Below, piece after piece: positions 9,680 through 19,686 of a stretch of 64,000 nt of DNA. The position numbers and the translations under genes were made by a program. The DNA lies in contig CAJZIX010000002.1 of NCBI GenBank assembly GCA_916049765.1, forward strand, positions 1-64,000, in the 5' to 3' direction. Positions within the stretch are counted from its first letter, which is position 1. Every line of letters begins with the position of its first letter. Origin of the DNA: an uncultured bacterium (GTDB taxonomy: Bacteria; Patescibacteriota; Gracilibacteria; Absconditabacterales; Absconditicoccaceae). Below the pieces are notes generated by a model. The model did not search any database, was not told the DNA's origin, and saw only the letters and a list, made by a program, of their open reading frames with translations.

Positions 9680-10270
9680 TTATCTGGTTGTAGAAGGAGC
9701 GGTAGGAAGAAGTTTTTGTGCTTCTGGAGTAGAGAAAATTGCTTGCAATTCCTGAACTAATGCCCAGTGTTCCTTTTCTAATTCTGCAACTTTATTCTTG
9801 AGTGCCGCAAGTTCATCATTTGATGTTGATTGAGCATGAGTTGTCTTTGCTGGGAAAAGTTGATTTCCTACTGCTCATGTCGTAGTTCCATTATCAAGGC
9901 ATTTTGGTTCTCAATAGTTTTCGCATTCCATTAACGTACATGAGATTGTCCCATCAACTCATCTATTACAGGTGTTGCATCCATCATAAAAGGTTTTACA
10001 AGTAGTTGGAATCTTACTGAGGATCTCATTTGAAACAGAAGTTTCATTTTCCCCTGTAGCTATACTACACTCAGGACAATCACAATCAGCTTTACCATTC
10101 TCATTTCCTTGCTGAAGCCCTTGATTGTAAATATTTTGCCAAACAGTATTAGGTACAATACTTTCAATAGCAGAAGCCACTCTTACTTCTCGAAAACTTG
10201 CAGCCCAAATTCATCATAATACCAAAATCCAAAAAAGGCTCGTCCATAGGATCGTTTTGAATACTTTCAT
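9680..10270 (-). CDS. Exported Cys-rich protein with a DGCNTC domain
   Basis: 196 residues. Start has a signal or anchor (MKVFKTILWTSLFWILVLGG). Residues about 50-70 hold CDCPEC. Residues about 87-125 hold CKTFYDGCNTCNR, then SCTLMECENY and PKCLDNG. The same Cys pattern occurs in the lipoprotein at 39970-40587 (CQSFFDGCNNCMR, ACTRMFCEKY, PKCLDEE), so the two are paralogous over this module. It ends in a short coiled coil (DELAALKNKVAELEKEHW) and a Thr/Pro tail. Function unknown; disulfide-bonded extracellular domain inferred. Confidence 0.8.
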
Positions 10271-10298
10271 CTTTTTTTCTCTGTAAATAAAGTAAAAA

Positions 10299-11285
10299 CT
10301 AGGTAAAAAGTCTGAATTCTTGAGGAAGTGGTGCTTCAAAGGCAATCAGCTTTCCATCAAGGTTTTTGAACTCATACCTCCAACAGTGTAGCAATTGCCT
10401 CTGAATATGCAAGCTTTTATAAATAATTCTATTTAAAACCGGTTTCCCATAGATCAAATCTCCTAGCACAGGAAAATTCTCGCTCGCAAGATGGATTCTG
10501 ATTTGGTGCATTCTTCCGCTATAGAGCTTGACTTTCACGAGTGAAATCGTTCCAAGTTCGGCATGTTGCATTGTTTTGAGGAGTCGGCATTCAGTTTTTG
10601 AGTCCAGACCATCACTTTCATTCAGTTGCATCTGCGCTCTGGCAAATTTCGCATTATACGTCTTCTCAATCGCCTTATCAATCACGAGGTGCTGAGGGAA
10701 CTTTCCAGCCACCAAAGTCTGATAATACTTACTAATCCCTCTTTCTCTAATCACTTGATTGATATATTGCAGTGCTTCATAGGTTTTTGCCGCGATCAAA
10801 ACGCCAGAAGTATCTTTATCCAGTCTATATCAAAAAGAAGGTTTAAAAGTCTGACTTTCTTCCGTTTGGACTCCGGTTTTTTCGCAGTATCGCTCCAAAT
10901 AATCGTTCATACAGAGGTCGTTTCGATGCTTATTGCTTGGATGCAAGACAATTCCTGCCGGCTTATTGAAAACAAGCCGTTGCTCATCTTCATACAAAAT
11001 CCGTGATTTTACGAGCTCAGGATCCAGTTTTTGAAACTTCTTTTCCTTTTGAGAAAGGGCGAGTTTGGGATCTTTTTTCCCCAAGCAGTGATCAGGAAAC
11101 TCTAGAACATCGCCTTCCAGAAGCCTGGCTTCCTCCTTGGTTTTTTTGCCATTGACCCTCACATCTCCCTTACGAATCCGAGAATAAATATCAGAAAGTC
11201 TGACCTGAGGATAGGGTTTGCAAAACTTCCTCAGAAAGCGGTCGCATCTTTGGTTGGCTTGATCAGCCGTGATGGTAATTTGCAT
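10299..11285 (-). CDS. RluA-family 23S/tRNA pseudouridine synthase
   Basis: 328 residues. An N-terminal S4 RNA-binding domain (about 10-65: RCDRFLRKF, IRKGDVRVNGKKTKEEARLLEGD) is followed by the catalytic domain. The signature YRLDKDTSG with its catalytic Asp lies at about residue 155, directly after a UGA-encoded Gly. Later motifs: LVAGKF, LVKVKLYSGRMHQIRIHLA and HCWRYEF. This is the RluC/RluD-like arrangement; the exact uridine target cannot be told. Four AARTCTGA motifs are inside the gene, all in the orientation opposite to its coding strand. Confidence 0.92.
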
Positions 11286-11352
11286 GTGTGATATGAAAGT
11301 AAACTATTTGTAACTATACTAAAAGCTCTCATAACTTCAAGAAAAAAATATA

Positions 11353-11380
11353 TTGACTTGATAGAGAAAATAAATATATT
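11353..11380 (+). promoter_or_regulatory. Promoter of the 57-residue gene
   Basis: TTGACT at 11353-11358 and TATATT at 11375-11380, 16-base spacer; leader about 18 bases. Confidence 0.65.
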
Positions 11381-11404
11381 CACACCAAATAAAATTTAAA
11401 GAAA

Positions 11405-11578
11405 ATGGATGAAATTACAAAATTATCTAAAAGAATTTCTTCTTTAGACCAGGAAAGACAAGCTGCAATAAAGAGGAATTCCTCTTCTATCAAAGATATA
11501 GAAAAGGATATGAGAAGATTATGTGAAAAACTTTTAACAGAGTTGTTATTTAGTAAAAAAAAACCGACTTCTGAATAA
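11405..11578 (+). CDS. Small helical protein, 57 residues
   Basis: Short gene with its own promoter and a terminator that begins within its last codons. The protein is charged and helical (MDEITKLSKRISSLDQERQA, SIKDIEKDMRRLCEKLLTELL), probably a coiled coil. No in-frame UGA; ends with TAA. Function unknown. The stop codon lies in the loop of the terminator hairpin, showing that in this genome hairpins can overlap coding ends. Confidence 0.6.
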   Translation: MDEITKLSKRISSLDQERQAAIKRNSSSIKDIEKDMRRLCEKLLTELLFSKKKPTSE

Positions 11579-11597
11579 GGAAGCCGGTTTCTTTTTT
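11561..11597. terminator. Bidirectional terminator between convergent genes
   Basis: AAACCG-A-CTTC (11561-11571) pairs with GAAG-C-CGGTTT (11580-11590), then CTTTTTT. On the other strand the left arm supplies a T run, so it can also serve the gene at 11596-11934. Confidence 0.75.
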
Positions 11598-11934
11598 ATC
11601 TTCTAGTGATTTTTCTCATTTTCCCTCTGGTCCATCCTGAAGCTGGAGCGATAACCATTTCAGAGCCTCCTGATGGAGTTCTGATATATCTATAGCCATC
11701 AGGGTCAGTTCTTAGTCTGGTTTCCCAACACACTTTTCTTCCTCTCAAAAACCAATTGTAAGTTGCTCCTTTAGGATTAGTATATACACCGATTATTCCG
11801 AGTTCTTTTGCCTCTTCCAGTTCAAGTTTTCTCTTAGGGTAGTCAAATCTCCTACTTCCACGAACTCTACTTGCTTGTTTAGCTTGTTGAGCCTTCTTTT
11901 TCGCGATTCCTTGTTTATTGGTTCTACTTGCCAT
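11596..11934 (-). CDS. Small very basic protein, 112 residues
   Basis: Not recognised. The first 40 residues are dense in Lys and Arg (KKKAQQAKQASRVRGSRRF), and the end is GWTRGKMRKITRR. The middle holds GVYTNPKGATYNWFLRGRKV and PDGYRYIRTPSGGSEM. Composition suggests a nucleic-acid or ribosome-associated protein (inference). It is the last gene of a minus-strand run frr-yidC-this gene, 95 bases after yidC. It has no in-frame UGA, like the other translation-related genes here. Confidence 0.75.
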   Translation of the reverse strand: MASRTNKQGIAKKKAQQAKQASRVRGSRRFDYPKRKLELEEAKELGIIGVYTNPKGATYNWFLRGRKVCWETRLRTDPDGYRYIRTPSGGSEMVIAPASGWTRGKMRKITRR

Positions 11935-12029
11935 ATTATCTTACTGCTATCGGTTAAAATTTCTTATTTTTTAGACTCTTCGCTTTGCTCAGAGCATGAT
12001 TATTGAGATAAATTCTTCATTCTGGATAC

Positions 12030-12833
12030 TTAACTGCTGATTAGTTCAGGTTTCCCTTTATGAAACAGCATATTCCATTTTGCTTTCAAAAGTACGCGAT
12101 ACTGCACGGCATATTGTACCACACTAAAGAGTGAAGTTGTTGCTAAATAAAGTCCAATACCTGCTTGGAAAGACCAAACAATAGAAGCCATCATTACGGT
12201 CATCATAATATTCATTGGAACCATCATTTTTGCCATATCTGGCATTGCTACACCACCAGGCATTGCTGTAGGTTTATTTGCTTTCTGAGTCAAGCTGGTA
12301 AGCCAAAATTGGAGAGCATTCAAACAGGCAACGAGAATAGTCAGAATTAAACTGTTTTTTTCAAAAAGATCAATCCCCAAAAACATTGAATGAATATTCT
12401 GTGTATCTAGATACTGGTTTCCAAAGCTGAAGAAGAAGCTATAAAGCCATTCATTCGGAACTTCTCCAGTGGCGAATTTTCTAATTACATAGTAGAGACC
12501 AATAAAAACGGGAAGCTGAATAAGCATGGACAAACAACCTTTCATAGGACCAGCTCCTTCTTTTTTGAGAAGTTTCATAGTTTCTTCAGAGAGTTTTTTC
12601 GGATCATCTTTATATTTCTCTTGAATTTCCTGCATTTTAGGCTGGATATTTGACATTCCTTTGCTCATATTGGCTCCAGCTACGGAGTTTTTTAAAAGCA
12701 AAAATCTGATCGCTAAGGTGAGTAGGATAATTGCAATCCCAAGGTTTCCTCCGAATATTGCCAAGAAAACAATTAAAAGATTAAAGACAGGACGATATAA
12801 GAATTCTGCCCATAAAATATTCCACCAGTTCAT
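12030..12833 (-). CDS. yidC: YidC/Oxa1 membrane insertase
   Basis: 267 residues, the short form lacking the large periplasmic domain of diderm YidC, as in Gram-positives and other CPR bacteria. It inserts membrane proteins with or without Sec. Visible: N-terminal segment RPVFNLLIVFLAIFGG, the conserved Arg in IRFLLLK within the first helix of the core, the cytoplasmic coiled hairpin (QPKMQEIQEKYKDDPKKLSEE), KGCLSMLIQLPVFIGLYYVI, and later helices with ACLNALQFWLTS and ATTSLFSVVQYAVQ. No in-frame UGA. Lies 60 bases after frr. Confidence 0.95.
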   Translation of the reverse strand: MNWWNILWAEFLYRPVFNLLIVFLAIFGGNLGIAIILLTLAIRFLLLKNSVAGANMSKGMSNIQPKMQEIQEKYKDDPKKLSEETMKLLKKEGAGPMKGCLSMLIQLPVFIGLYYVIRKFATGEVPNEWLYSFFFSFGNQYLDTQNIHSMFLGIDLFEKNSLILTILVACLNALQFWLTSLTQKANKPTAMPGGVAMPDMAKMMVPMNIMMTVMMASIVWSFQAGIGLYLATTSLFSVVQYAVQYRVLLKAKWNMLFHKGKPELISS

Positions 12834-12893
12834 ATGCTAGCTTATTATTGAGGTAAAAAATCTATTTTTTCTCTTAAATACACAAAATAGTGC

Positions 12894-13442
12894 TTATACT
12901 TTCATAACTTCATCAACCTTGGCTTTTACAAGATTATCGATTACTGCTGACTGATTTTTTGTCAGTTCATCAATGTTCTTTTCATTTGCTTTATGGTTGT
13001 CTTCAGAGATTTCCTTTGCAGTAAACTGCTTTTTTGTATCTGCCATTGCTTCCTGTCTGATGCTTCTAATCTGAGTTTTTGTGTCCTCTCCCATAGCTTT
13101 TACCTGTTTCGCTATGTGATCTCTTCTCTCTTGAGTTAGTGCAGGGATTTTTACGAGGATATGAGAACCTTGGTTATCCAAACCAACTCCCAGATCAGCC
13201 TCATAAATAGCGTTCGCAATATGTTTTGAGCTTGCTTTATCTCGAGGTTCAATCTTCAATGTTGTAGTATCCATTACCGTAATGTGAGCCAAGGTATTGA
13301 GTTTCATAGTTCCATAATCGGTAGTTACATTAAGGTTCTCAACGAGTCCTGTTGTTGCTCTTCCAATCTGCAATCCTGCAAATCCATTTTCGAGATAGGC
13401 AATAGCTTTTTTCATCTGCTGTTCATAGGTTGAAAGCTCCAT
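12894..13442 (-). CDS. frr: Ribosome recycling factor
   Basis: 182 residues from MELSTYEQQM, the family's normal length; an ATG 33 bases upstream would add 11 residues not typical of RRF. Motifs: IGRATTGLVENLNVTTDYG, NTLAHITVMDTTTLKIEPRD, GLDNQGSHILVKIPALTQERR, and the long C-terminal helix. RRF splits post-termination ribosomes with EF-G. No in-frame UGA. A TATACT -10 box lies just upstream on the minus strand (13480-13485) with TTGAAA 18 bases further up. Confidence 0.95.
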   Translation of the reverse strand: MELSTYEQQMKKAIAYLENGFAGLQIGRATTGLVENLNVTTDYGTMKLNTLAHITVMDTTTLKIEPRDKASSKHIANAIYEADLGVGLDNQGSHILVKIPALTQERRDHIAKQVKAMGEDTKTQIRSIRQEAMADTKKQFTAKEISEDNHKANEKNIDELTKNQSAVIDNLVKAKVDEVMKV

Positions 13443-13572
13443 TTTTTCTTGTATTTTACTTGATAAAAAGTTCAAATTTAGTATATAAAGAAAAATCTGA
13501 CTTTTTCAAGGAAAAATCGGAGTTCTTACTGTGAAAACGAAAATAGGAAAAGATTTAGCCTGAATATTTGAT

Positions 13573-15093
13573 ATGAAAATCTATACTTTACTCTTTACTG
13601 TAGTTTCTATCTGATTTTTTTCTCCTTTTTTTTCTTATACTCTTGCTCAAGAGAAGCAAAGCTGTGAAAGTAATCCTCCAGTTTGTAGTGCAACACCGCA
13701 AACGATGAATCTTTATCTAGAATTTCAGAGTGAGGCTGCTGGATTTCTTAAAACAAATAAATTTGAAACTGCTACTGAAGCTGTAAATCAAGGAGAGTGA
13801 GGAATTTTTTCAAATAAACTCCTAGAAATTAAGGCTTTAGAAAGGTTTGATGAAAGTTTAGCAGGGCAGGCTCTTAAGCTTTTTTATGTTACAAGTGCGA
13901 GATCAGCGACGGCATTGATTACTTCAGCTTTTATTTTTGAACTTTCTGCACTTTCTACTCTTGCAGATTCTAGTGTTGGACTGACAATTCTTTTTCATGA
14001 TAGGCCAATTGTGAGAGATTGGGCAAAACTATTAGAGATTGAACGAAATCTGAATCAATCAGCCTATCATCTAGGGAAAGTTTGAGAGATTACTAAAACG
14101 CTTACAAAGGCAGAGCAGTTAAGATCTCTTTTGAAGAATTATGAAAAAAAAGGACTTTTTCAAGATACTGAGAGTTTCCCATCAAGTATTACCTATACAG
14201 ATCTTGTCTCTAATCTGGTAAGATTAAATCTTGCAGTGAAAGCTTTTCTTGCTTATGGATCAGTTCAGTCTTTAGAGCAGCGAAAATTTTGATGAAGTAC
14301 GATTACTTTTAGTCCAGTATGGATAGAAAAAATAAAGTCAGAATACCAATGTGTGAGATGGAATGCTGGGTTTAAGTGTAATCCTTCTTGGAGCCGTGCT
14401 TTGCAGGATTTTCAATCCCTTTTGAAGAGTACTGAAAATCAGGGAGAAAAAAGTTGGAGTCAGATTTCTCAATCTTGGAAAAATTTGGTTCAGGCTTTGG
14501 GAACTTTTCCACAAGGATTTTCTGCAAATCTAAAAGGAAAATCAAGTGATGCGTATCTTACAGAAAGAGAAAAAATTCTTCTGAGAGATATCTATGGACT
14601 TGATACGACAAAAATGACAAAAGATGAAGCATTGAGCATTATTTCTCTTAGTAAAACGACCAAAAATCAGCGGAAAGAAACGAGTAAAAGTTTAGGAACC
14701 ATATGGAAAAAAACTCGAACTTCAGTAACAGATACTATCAAAGACTATAAGAATACCGTATCTGATGCGATTCAATCTAGGGCTAACCAACTCAAAAAAT
14801 TATCCAAAGAGAATGAATCTTCTTCTCCTTCTGTTAGAGAAAAAGCTGAAATTTTTGAACAGGAATTAGCAGAAAAATTACTTCTCCTTTCTACTGCAAA
14901 AGCACAGGCAGATGCACTTTCAGATAGTTCTAATAATATTGCGCTGACTCAGCAATTTGGAGTGCTATCAGTAATTACAAAAAAACTCTTAGACACCATA
15001 GGAACTAAAGAAAAGAATCTCAGAAAGACGCTAAATGCCGTTTGTGTTTATCAGTGCTCAAATAAAGGAACTTCAACTTGTTATGTCCAATAA
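13573..15093 (+). CDS. Exported helical protein, first gene of a three-gene surface operon
   Basis: 506 residues with a signal peptide (MKIYTLLFTVVSIGFFSPFF, cut after YTLAQ), carrying a UGA-encoded Gly. The mature protein is mostly helical with Cys near both ends (SCESNPPVCSA; VCVYQCSNKGTSTCYVQ at the very C-terminus). A coiled region is seen at about 395-430 (DTIKDYKNTVSDAIQSRANQ). Not recognised. The next gene starts 23 bases downstream and a third overlaps the second, so the three are one operon of extracellular proteins. Confidence 0.8.
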
Positions 15094-15116
15094 GCTTTAT
15101 TCACTTTTTAAACTTG

Positions 15117-16262
15117 ATGAAAAAGACCCTCTTTCTCTGATTCAGTATAGTAGTGCTTAGTAGTAATCTAGTATCTGCAGATAATAAGATAAATTTTGTA
15201 GATGAGAAGCTCCTCTGAACTATTGTTTCGGAACTTTCTTCAATTAGGCAAGCAACTACGAATCTTCAGGATAAAAAAGAAGTCGTTCAAGCCTTTTGTT
15301 CTAAGCTAAAAAATAAAAACTTTTCTTCAGAACAAAATTTTCCGAGTAACCAGTCGCTTTTTCTCGCTCTACTCTGTAATCATAATGGCGTTCATGCAGA
15401 TTATTTCCAACAAACAACCTTCAGTTATCTCAAGAAAAATAAACCCTGAGATTCCGAACTGCTTTCCTATAAAACAGCAAAATTTACCCAATCTTGTCAG
15501 TCTGAATATCAGGAAAAATGTAATCTTGCACTATTAGCTGATGAAATTATGGCTCAACTATTTTCCGAGCTTTTTACACTCAAACAGGCAGAAATTTTTG
15601 GACTTACTACACTCAAATTGACGAGTGATGCTGATATTAATAAGGAGATTAATAAGTATGTTTTAGAAAAATTTGCAATTCCTAGTGAAGGAAAGAACGG
15701 CTTTTGCTGAGAAAATGAAGATTTAAATTATCCTAAAACCTGTGCTCTTCTCAAAAAACAAATGAAATCTTTTCTCCCAACAATCCAAAAGTTTAAACTC
15801 TTAGATCCACTTCCTTTGTATGATACCATCAAGGAAAAAAATCAGACTTCTACTTTTAAGTCTTGTCAATCTAATGGAAAAATGTCTTATGATATCGTAC
15901 TTTGTGGAACATTATGAGAAACCGATAATGGACTCCGTCCCTTTATCAATATGCTGTATAATGAATTAACTCGATACTTTACCTTTATAACCTATTATAA
16001 GCAAATTCTTAATCAGAGAAATATCGTAGATGAAGCGACATCAGATGAAATTAGTCAATTAGAAGCTAGTCAGGAAAAGTTACTTTTCTTGACGAATGAA
16101 ACGTTAGAGGATCTTGTAACTTTTTCAACAAGTTATCCAATCCATATTGGGATGCTTATCTATCAGGAGGATTTGCTTCGTTTTAGAAATAGATTGAGTA
16201 AGGTAGTTACTCCATTTTATACCCTTTATCATAAACTAAGAAATGTCCAAGATAGTCAGTAA
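15117..16262 (+). CDS. Exported helical protein, second gene of the operon
   Basis: 381 residues with a signal peptide (MKKTLFLGFSIVVLSSNLVSA; Gly-8 is UGA). The mature part is helical with dispersed Cys (QAFCSKL, LLCNHNG, QSCQSEYQEKCNLALL, GFCGENEDLNYPKTCALL, SCQSNG, VLCGTLGETDNG). Not recognised. Its last 20 bases overlap the start of the next gene, suggesting coupled translation. Confidence 0.8.
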
Positions 16263-18123
16263 AAATCAGATATTGAAAAAGGCTTTTTTTCTCCTTTTTT
16301 TTATGCTATTATTTGGACCAGTTTTTGCTGATTCCAAGATAGAGTTTGATATGTTTTCTTTATGGAATAAGGCATTTTTTAAGTATCAGGAAAAAAAATA
16401 TGATCAAGAAAAACTTTTGCCTACCAACTTATTTAAGATACATGAAGAGCAGTATTCTACAAAAAAGAAAGCTCAGATATTAAAAGGAATTTCTGCTACC
16501 AAAGAAGCTCTTAATGCTCAATATGCCAGTTGCTCTCTTTCAAATGATCAGATTGCTACAATTCTATTTTTTACGAACGATGATTTTGCTAGAGAACTAA
16601 GGAAAACAATTGAGGGGAAAAGACTTCCAAAAAGAGAAATATATGAAACAACATGTAAAAAACTGACTTCATGTATTGAGGGAAAAGCAACTGTAAATCT
16701 TAATAAAAAATGTGAAGATATTATCAATGAAAATTATTCTTTCTGATGGAAGAATCAAGCTCGTAAATTTATAGTAGAAGAAAGTAATCTCTGAAAGGAT
16801 AAGTATCAGAATGGAAATATCGAGGATTCAGCATACGATCTTCTTTATGATATTGGTCAGATTGGAAAGATTCTTTTTGATGATACTAAATCTCCAACTG
16901 AAATGCTATTTTATAGATTACCAAATTTTCCTTCTCAAACTTCTCCAAAAAACTGAAATCAGGCTTCTGCTTCTTTGAATCTAGGAAATCAAAAAAACTG
17001 AAATCAGAACAATCCTTCATTGTCTGGTTCTGATCAAGGAATAGGATGAGAGAATGTGGCTTCAATAAGTCAAAGTTCAAATGGGATTAGTGATGATCCG
17101 ACAATTAGTCAATTTATTCAAGCGAAAAACGGAAACAAAACGACGCTTGTTAATAGAGCTTTTGTGAATAATTGTGTGGTGGTAGGAAGCCCTATACTTG
17201 AAAGTTTACAATATCAAAATGCGGAAGCTTCACTTCCATCTCCATTCTCTATCTCTGAAAAAGACCTTGATAAAATGGTTGCCGATATCTTAAAGAATAG
17301 TGATACTATTAAGCAAACCACGGCTCCTAATCTTCCTAGAGGACAAGAGGTAGGTGGGATTCAGCTTCCTGATAATATGAATCTTCTCAACGATATAAAA
17401 AAACAGTTAGAATCTTGTACTAAAAAATGTGATGGTTTGAGGCGAGATGGGAGGCAGGTGTGTAAACTTCAATGCCTTTGTAAAGAATATCATTCACCAG
17501 CACTTGCAAAAAATGCTACTTTCCACTTTTTAGAGGAATGAGCTTTTAAATTGAGAATTTGTACGATTCCTAGTAAAGTTGTTCTTGTTAATACGAGATC
17601 AAAAATGCTTTATACGATAGAAAGTGTCCTGAGAGAGATTCAGGATAGTATTAATGGACTTTACGAAAGTGGGGAGTTGACGACTAAAACGAAAACTAAG
17701 GAATTTTTTGATACCTCACTTTCAAAATATAAATTCTCCAAGAATATCAGTTTTATCCTTGGAATAGGGAAAACTCCTTCTACAACAAATCCTAATGAAA
17801 AACAAGAACAAAAAGCTGAAGAAAGCTTTACAGAAAGTTTGAAAGAAAATATACTTTCCACAGAGAATGAGAGGAATCGTTATGTGATAATCGATACCTA
17901 TGACACGACGAAAAATTCTAGAAGTATAAGAAAAACCGTTGGAGTACCTCAGAAAAATGAAAATTTTCTTACTCCATCAACAGTCCTTACTCAGCATAAA
18001 TTTGCAGTACTTAACGATCAGGTGAGTGATTATTTGGACAGAAATGCAAACCTTCTCCTAGAAATAAATGATAAACTCAAAGAGCTTGATCAGGTTTTAA
18101 GGTCATTATCTCAGAAAAAATAA
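16243..18123 (+). CDS. Exported protein with a low-complexity Asn/Gln/Ser region, third gene of the operon
   Basis: 626 residues. A signal peptide is visible (LKKAFFLLFFMLLFGPVFADS). Residues about 60-170 carry Cys (ASCSL, ETTCKKLTSCIEG, KKCEDI); about 225-275 are a low-complexity linker (SPKNGNQASASLNLGNQKNG with UGA glycines); then a Cys cluster ESCTKKCDGLRRDGRQVCKL, QCLCKEYH. The C-terminal 190 residues are helical (MLYTIESVLREIQDSINGLY; DYLDRNANLLLEINDKLKEL). Function unknown; extracellular. A terminator follows directly. Confidence 0.8.
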
Positions 18124-18157
18124 AAAAGGACATCAGAATTTCTCTTAGTCCCTTTTT
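18123..18157. terminator. Terminator between convergent genes
   Basis: AAAAAGGAC (18123-18131) pairs with GTCCCTTTTT (18148-18157) with one bulged C. Confidence 0.6.
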
Positions 18158-18177
18158 ATAAAGTAGATATCTTTTTA

Positions 18178-19425
18178 TTAATCTAACTTGTGGATAACCA
18201 GTCCACTTCTGAGTTTTGGTTCAAACCAAGTTGTCTTTGGTGGCATGATATTTCCGGTATCAGCAATATCAATGAGTTGCTGCATACTTACTGGGTAAAG
18301 TGCAAAAGCAACTTTCATTTCTCCGTTATCTACTCTTCTTTTGAGTTCTCCAAGTCCTCTAAGCCCTCCTACAAAGTCAATTCTCTTGTCGGTTCTGAGG
18401 TCTTTGATTCCGAAAAGCTGATCCAAAACGAGATTTGAAAGGATCGTCACATCAAGCACTCCGATAGGATCTTTATCATCATAGGTTCCTTCTTTCGCAG
18501 TGAGGGAATATCGTTTGTTTCCTAGATACATACTGAAATTGTGAAGTGCTGTTGGTCTATATTCAGCTTCTCCTTTTTCTTCTACCGTGAAATGAGCCTG
18601 AAGTTTCTCAAGGAGTTCTGCTTCGCTCATTCCGTTAAGGTCTTTCAAAACTCTATTGTAATCCATAATTTTAAGCTGATTATCTGGGAAAATTACTGCC
18701 ATAAAGTAGTTAAATTCCTCTTCTCCAGTATAGTCAGGTTTTGCGGTCCTTCTCTCAAGTCCAACCCTTGCAGCAGCAGCGGTTCTGTGATGTCCATCAG
18801 CAACATAGAGCGCAGGAACTTTTGCAAAAAGCTCGGTAATTTTAGCAATCAAAGCCTGATCATTAATCACTCGGAAATGATGTCCAAATCCGTCATCTGC
18901 CACGAAATCATATTCAGGTTTCTGATTTTTTACGACTTCTTCAATGATTCCATCAAGCTCTGCCTGTGCTGGATAGGCAAAGAATACTGGTTCTACATTC
19001 GCATCCGTAATGTTCACATGGATCATTCTATCATCCTCCTTGTCTCTACGAGTGAGTTCGTGCTTTTTGATGCTCTCATTGAAATAATCATCAATGCTGG
19101 TGCAGGCTACGAATCCGTACTGGGTTCTTTCACCCATCGTCTGTCCGTAGATATAGATTTTTGGTTCAGTATCTTGAACGAGCCATCCTTTATCTTGGAA
19201 TGCCTTGAAGTTCTCCACTACCTTGTCATATACGGCTTGAGAATGCTCATCAGTCCCTTCTGGAAGGTCAATTTCTGCCTTCGTAACATGAAGGAGAGAA
19301 TACTGATTTCCTGCAGCTTCTTTTCTTGCTTCAGCTGAATTCATCACATCATAAGGGCGAGATGCAAGCTGTGCTACGATCTCTTGTGGAGGACGAAGTC
19401 CTTTGAACGGTCTTACTACTACCAT
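18178..19425 (-). CDS. DUF1015 family protein
   Basis: 415 residues, normal for DUF1015 (PF06245), a family with a ParB/sulfiredoxin-like fold and no settled function; some annotate it as serine-kinase-related. Visible: VVVRPFKGLRPP at the start, ASRPYDVMNSAEARKEAAG, ELTRRDKEDDRM, the hallmark YVADGHHRTAAAARVG at about 215, and GVLDVTILSNLVLDQL near the end. Not a single in-frame UGA in 415 codons, in contrast to its neighbours, and codon use looks more G+C-rich. Monocistronic. Confidence 0.9.
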   Translation of the reverse strand: MVVVRPFKGLRPPQEIVAQLASRPYDVMNSAEARKEAAGNQYSLLHVTKAEIDLPEGTDEHSQAVYDKVVENFKAFQDKGWLVQDTEPKIYIYGQTMGERTQYGFVACTSIDDYFNESIKKHELTRRDKEDDRMIHVNITDANVEPVFFAYPAQAELDGIIEEVVKNQKPEYDFVADDGFGHHFRVINDQALIAKITELFAKVPALYVADGHHRTAAAARVGLERRTAKPDYTGEEEFNYFMAVIFPDNQLKIMDYNRVLKDLNGMSEAELLEKLQAHFTVEEKGEAEYRPTALHNFSMYLGNKRYSLTAKEGTYDDKDPIGVLDVTILSNLVLDQLFGIKDLRTDKRIDFVGGLRGLGELKRRVDNGEMKVAFALYPVSMQQLIDIADTGNIMPPKTTWFEPKLRSGLVIHKLD

Positions 19426-19686
19426 ATTCTATTGGGTTTAAAAAGATAAAAATCTGATTTAAGCTTAGGATTTTTATTAGCGAAAGCAAGAGAAAGTATT
19501 TTTTAGCGAAGATCTAAATTGTTCTCTCTTTTTACTGAAAAAATAAGTATAAGTTTATAGTTCCTATCTGGAGAAAGAAAAATAAAAAATAAGAAATAAT
19601 AATTCTTGAGTGATAAAACTTTTCTTGACAAAAAGATGGATATTAGTAAACTCCAAATTGATCTTTTACTTTCTCTATTTTTTGTG

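Noticed and set aside
18541..19338. 265-codon frame on the plus strand
   Set aside because: It lies opposite the well-supported DUF1015 gene, is Phe/Ser/Ile-rich shadow sequence and has no family features.
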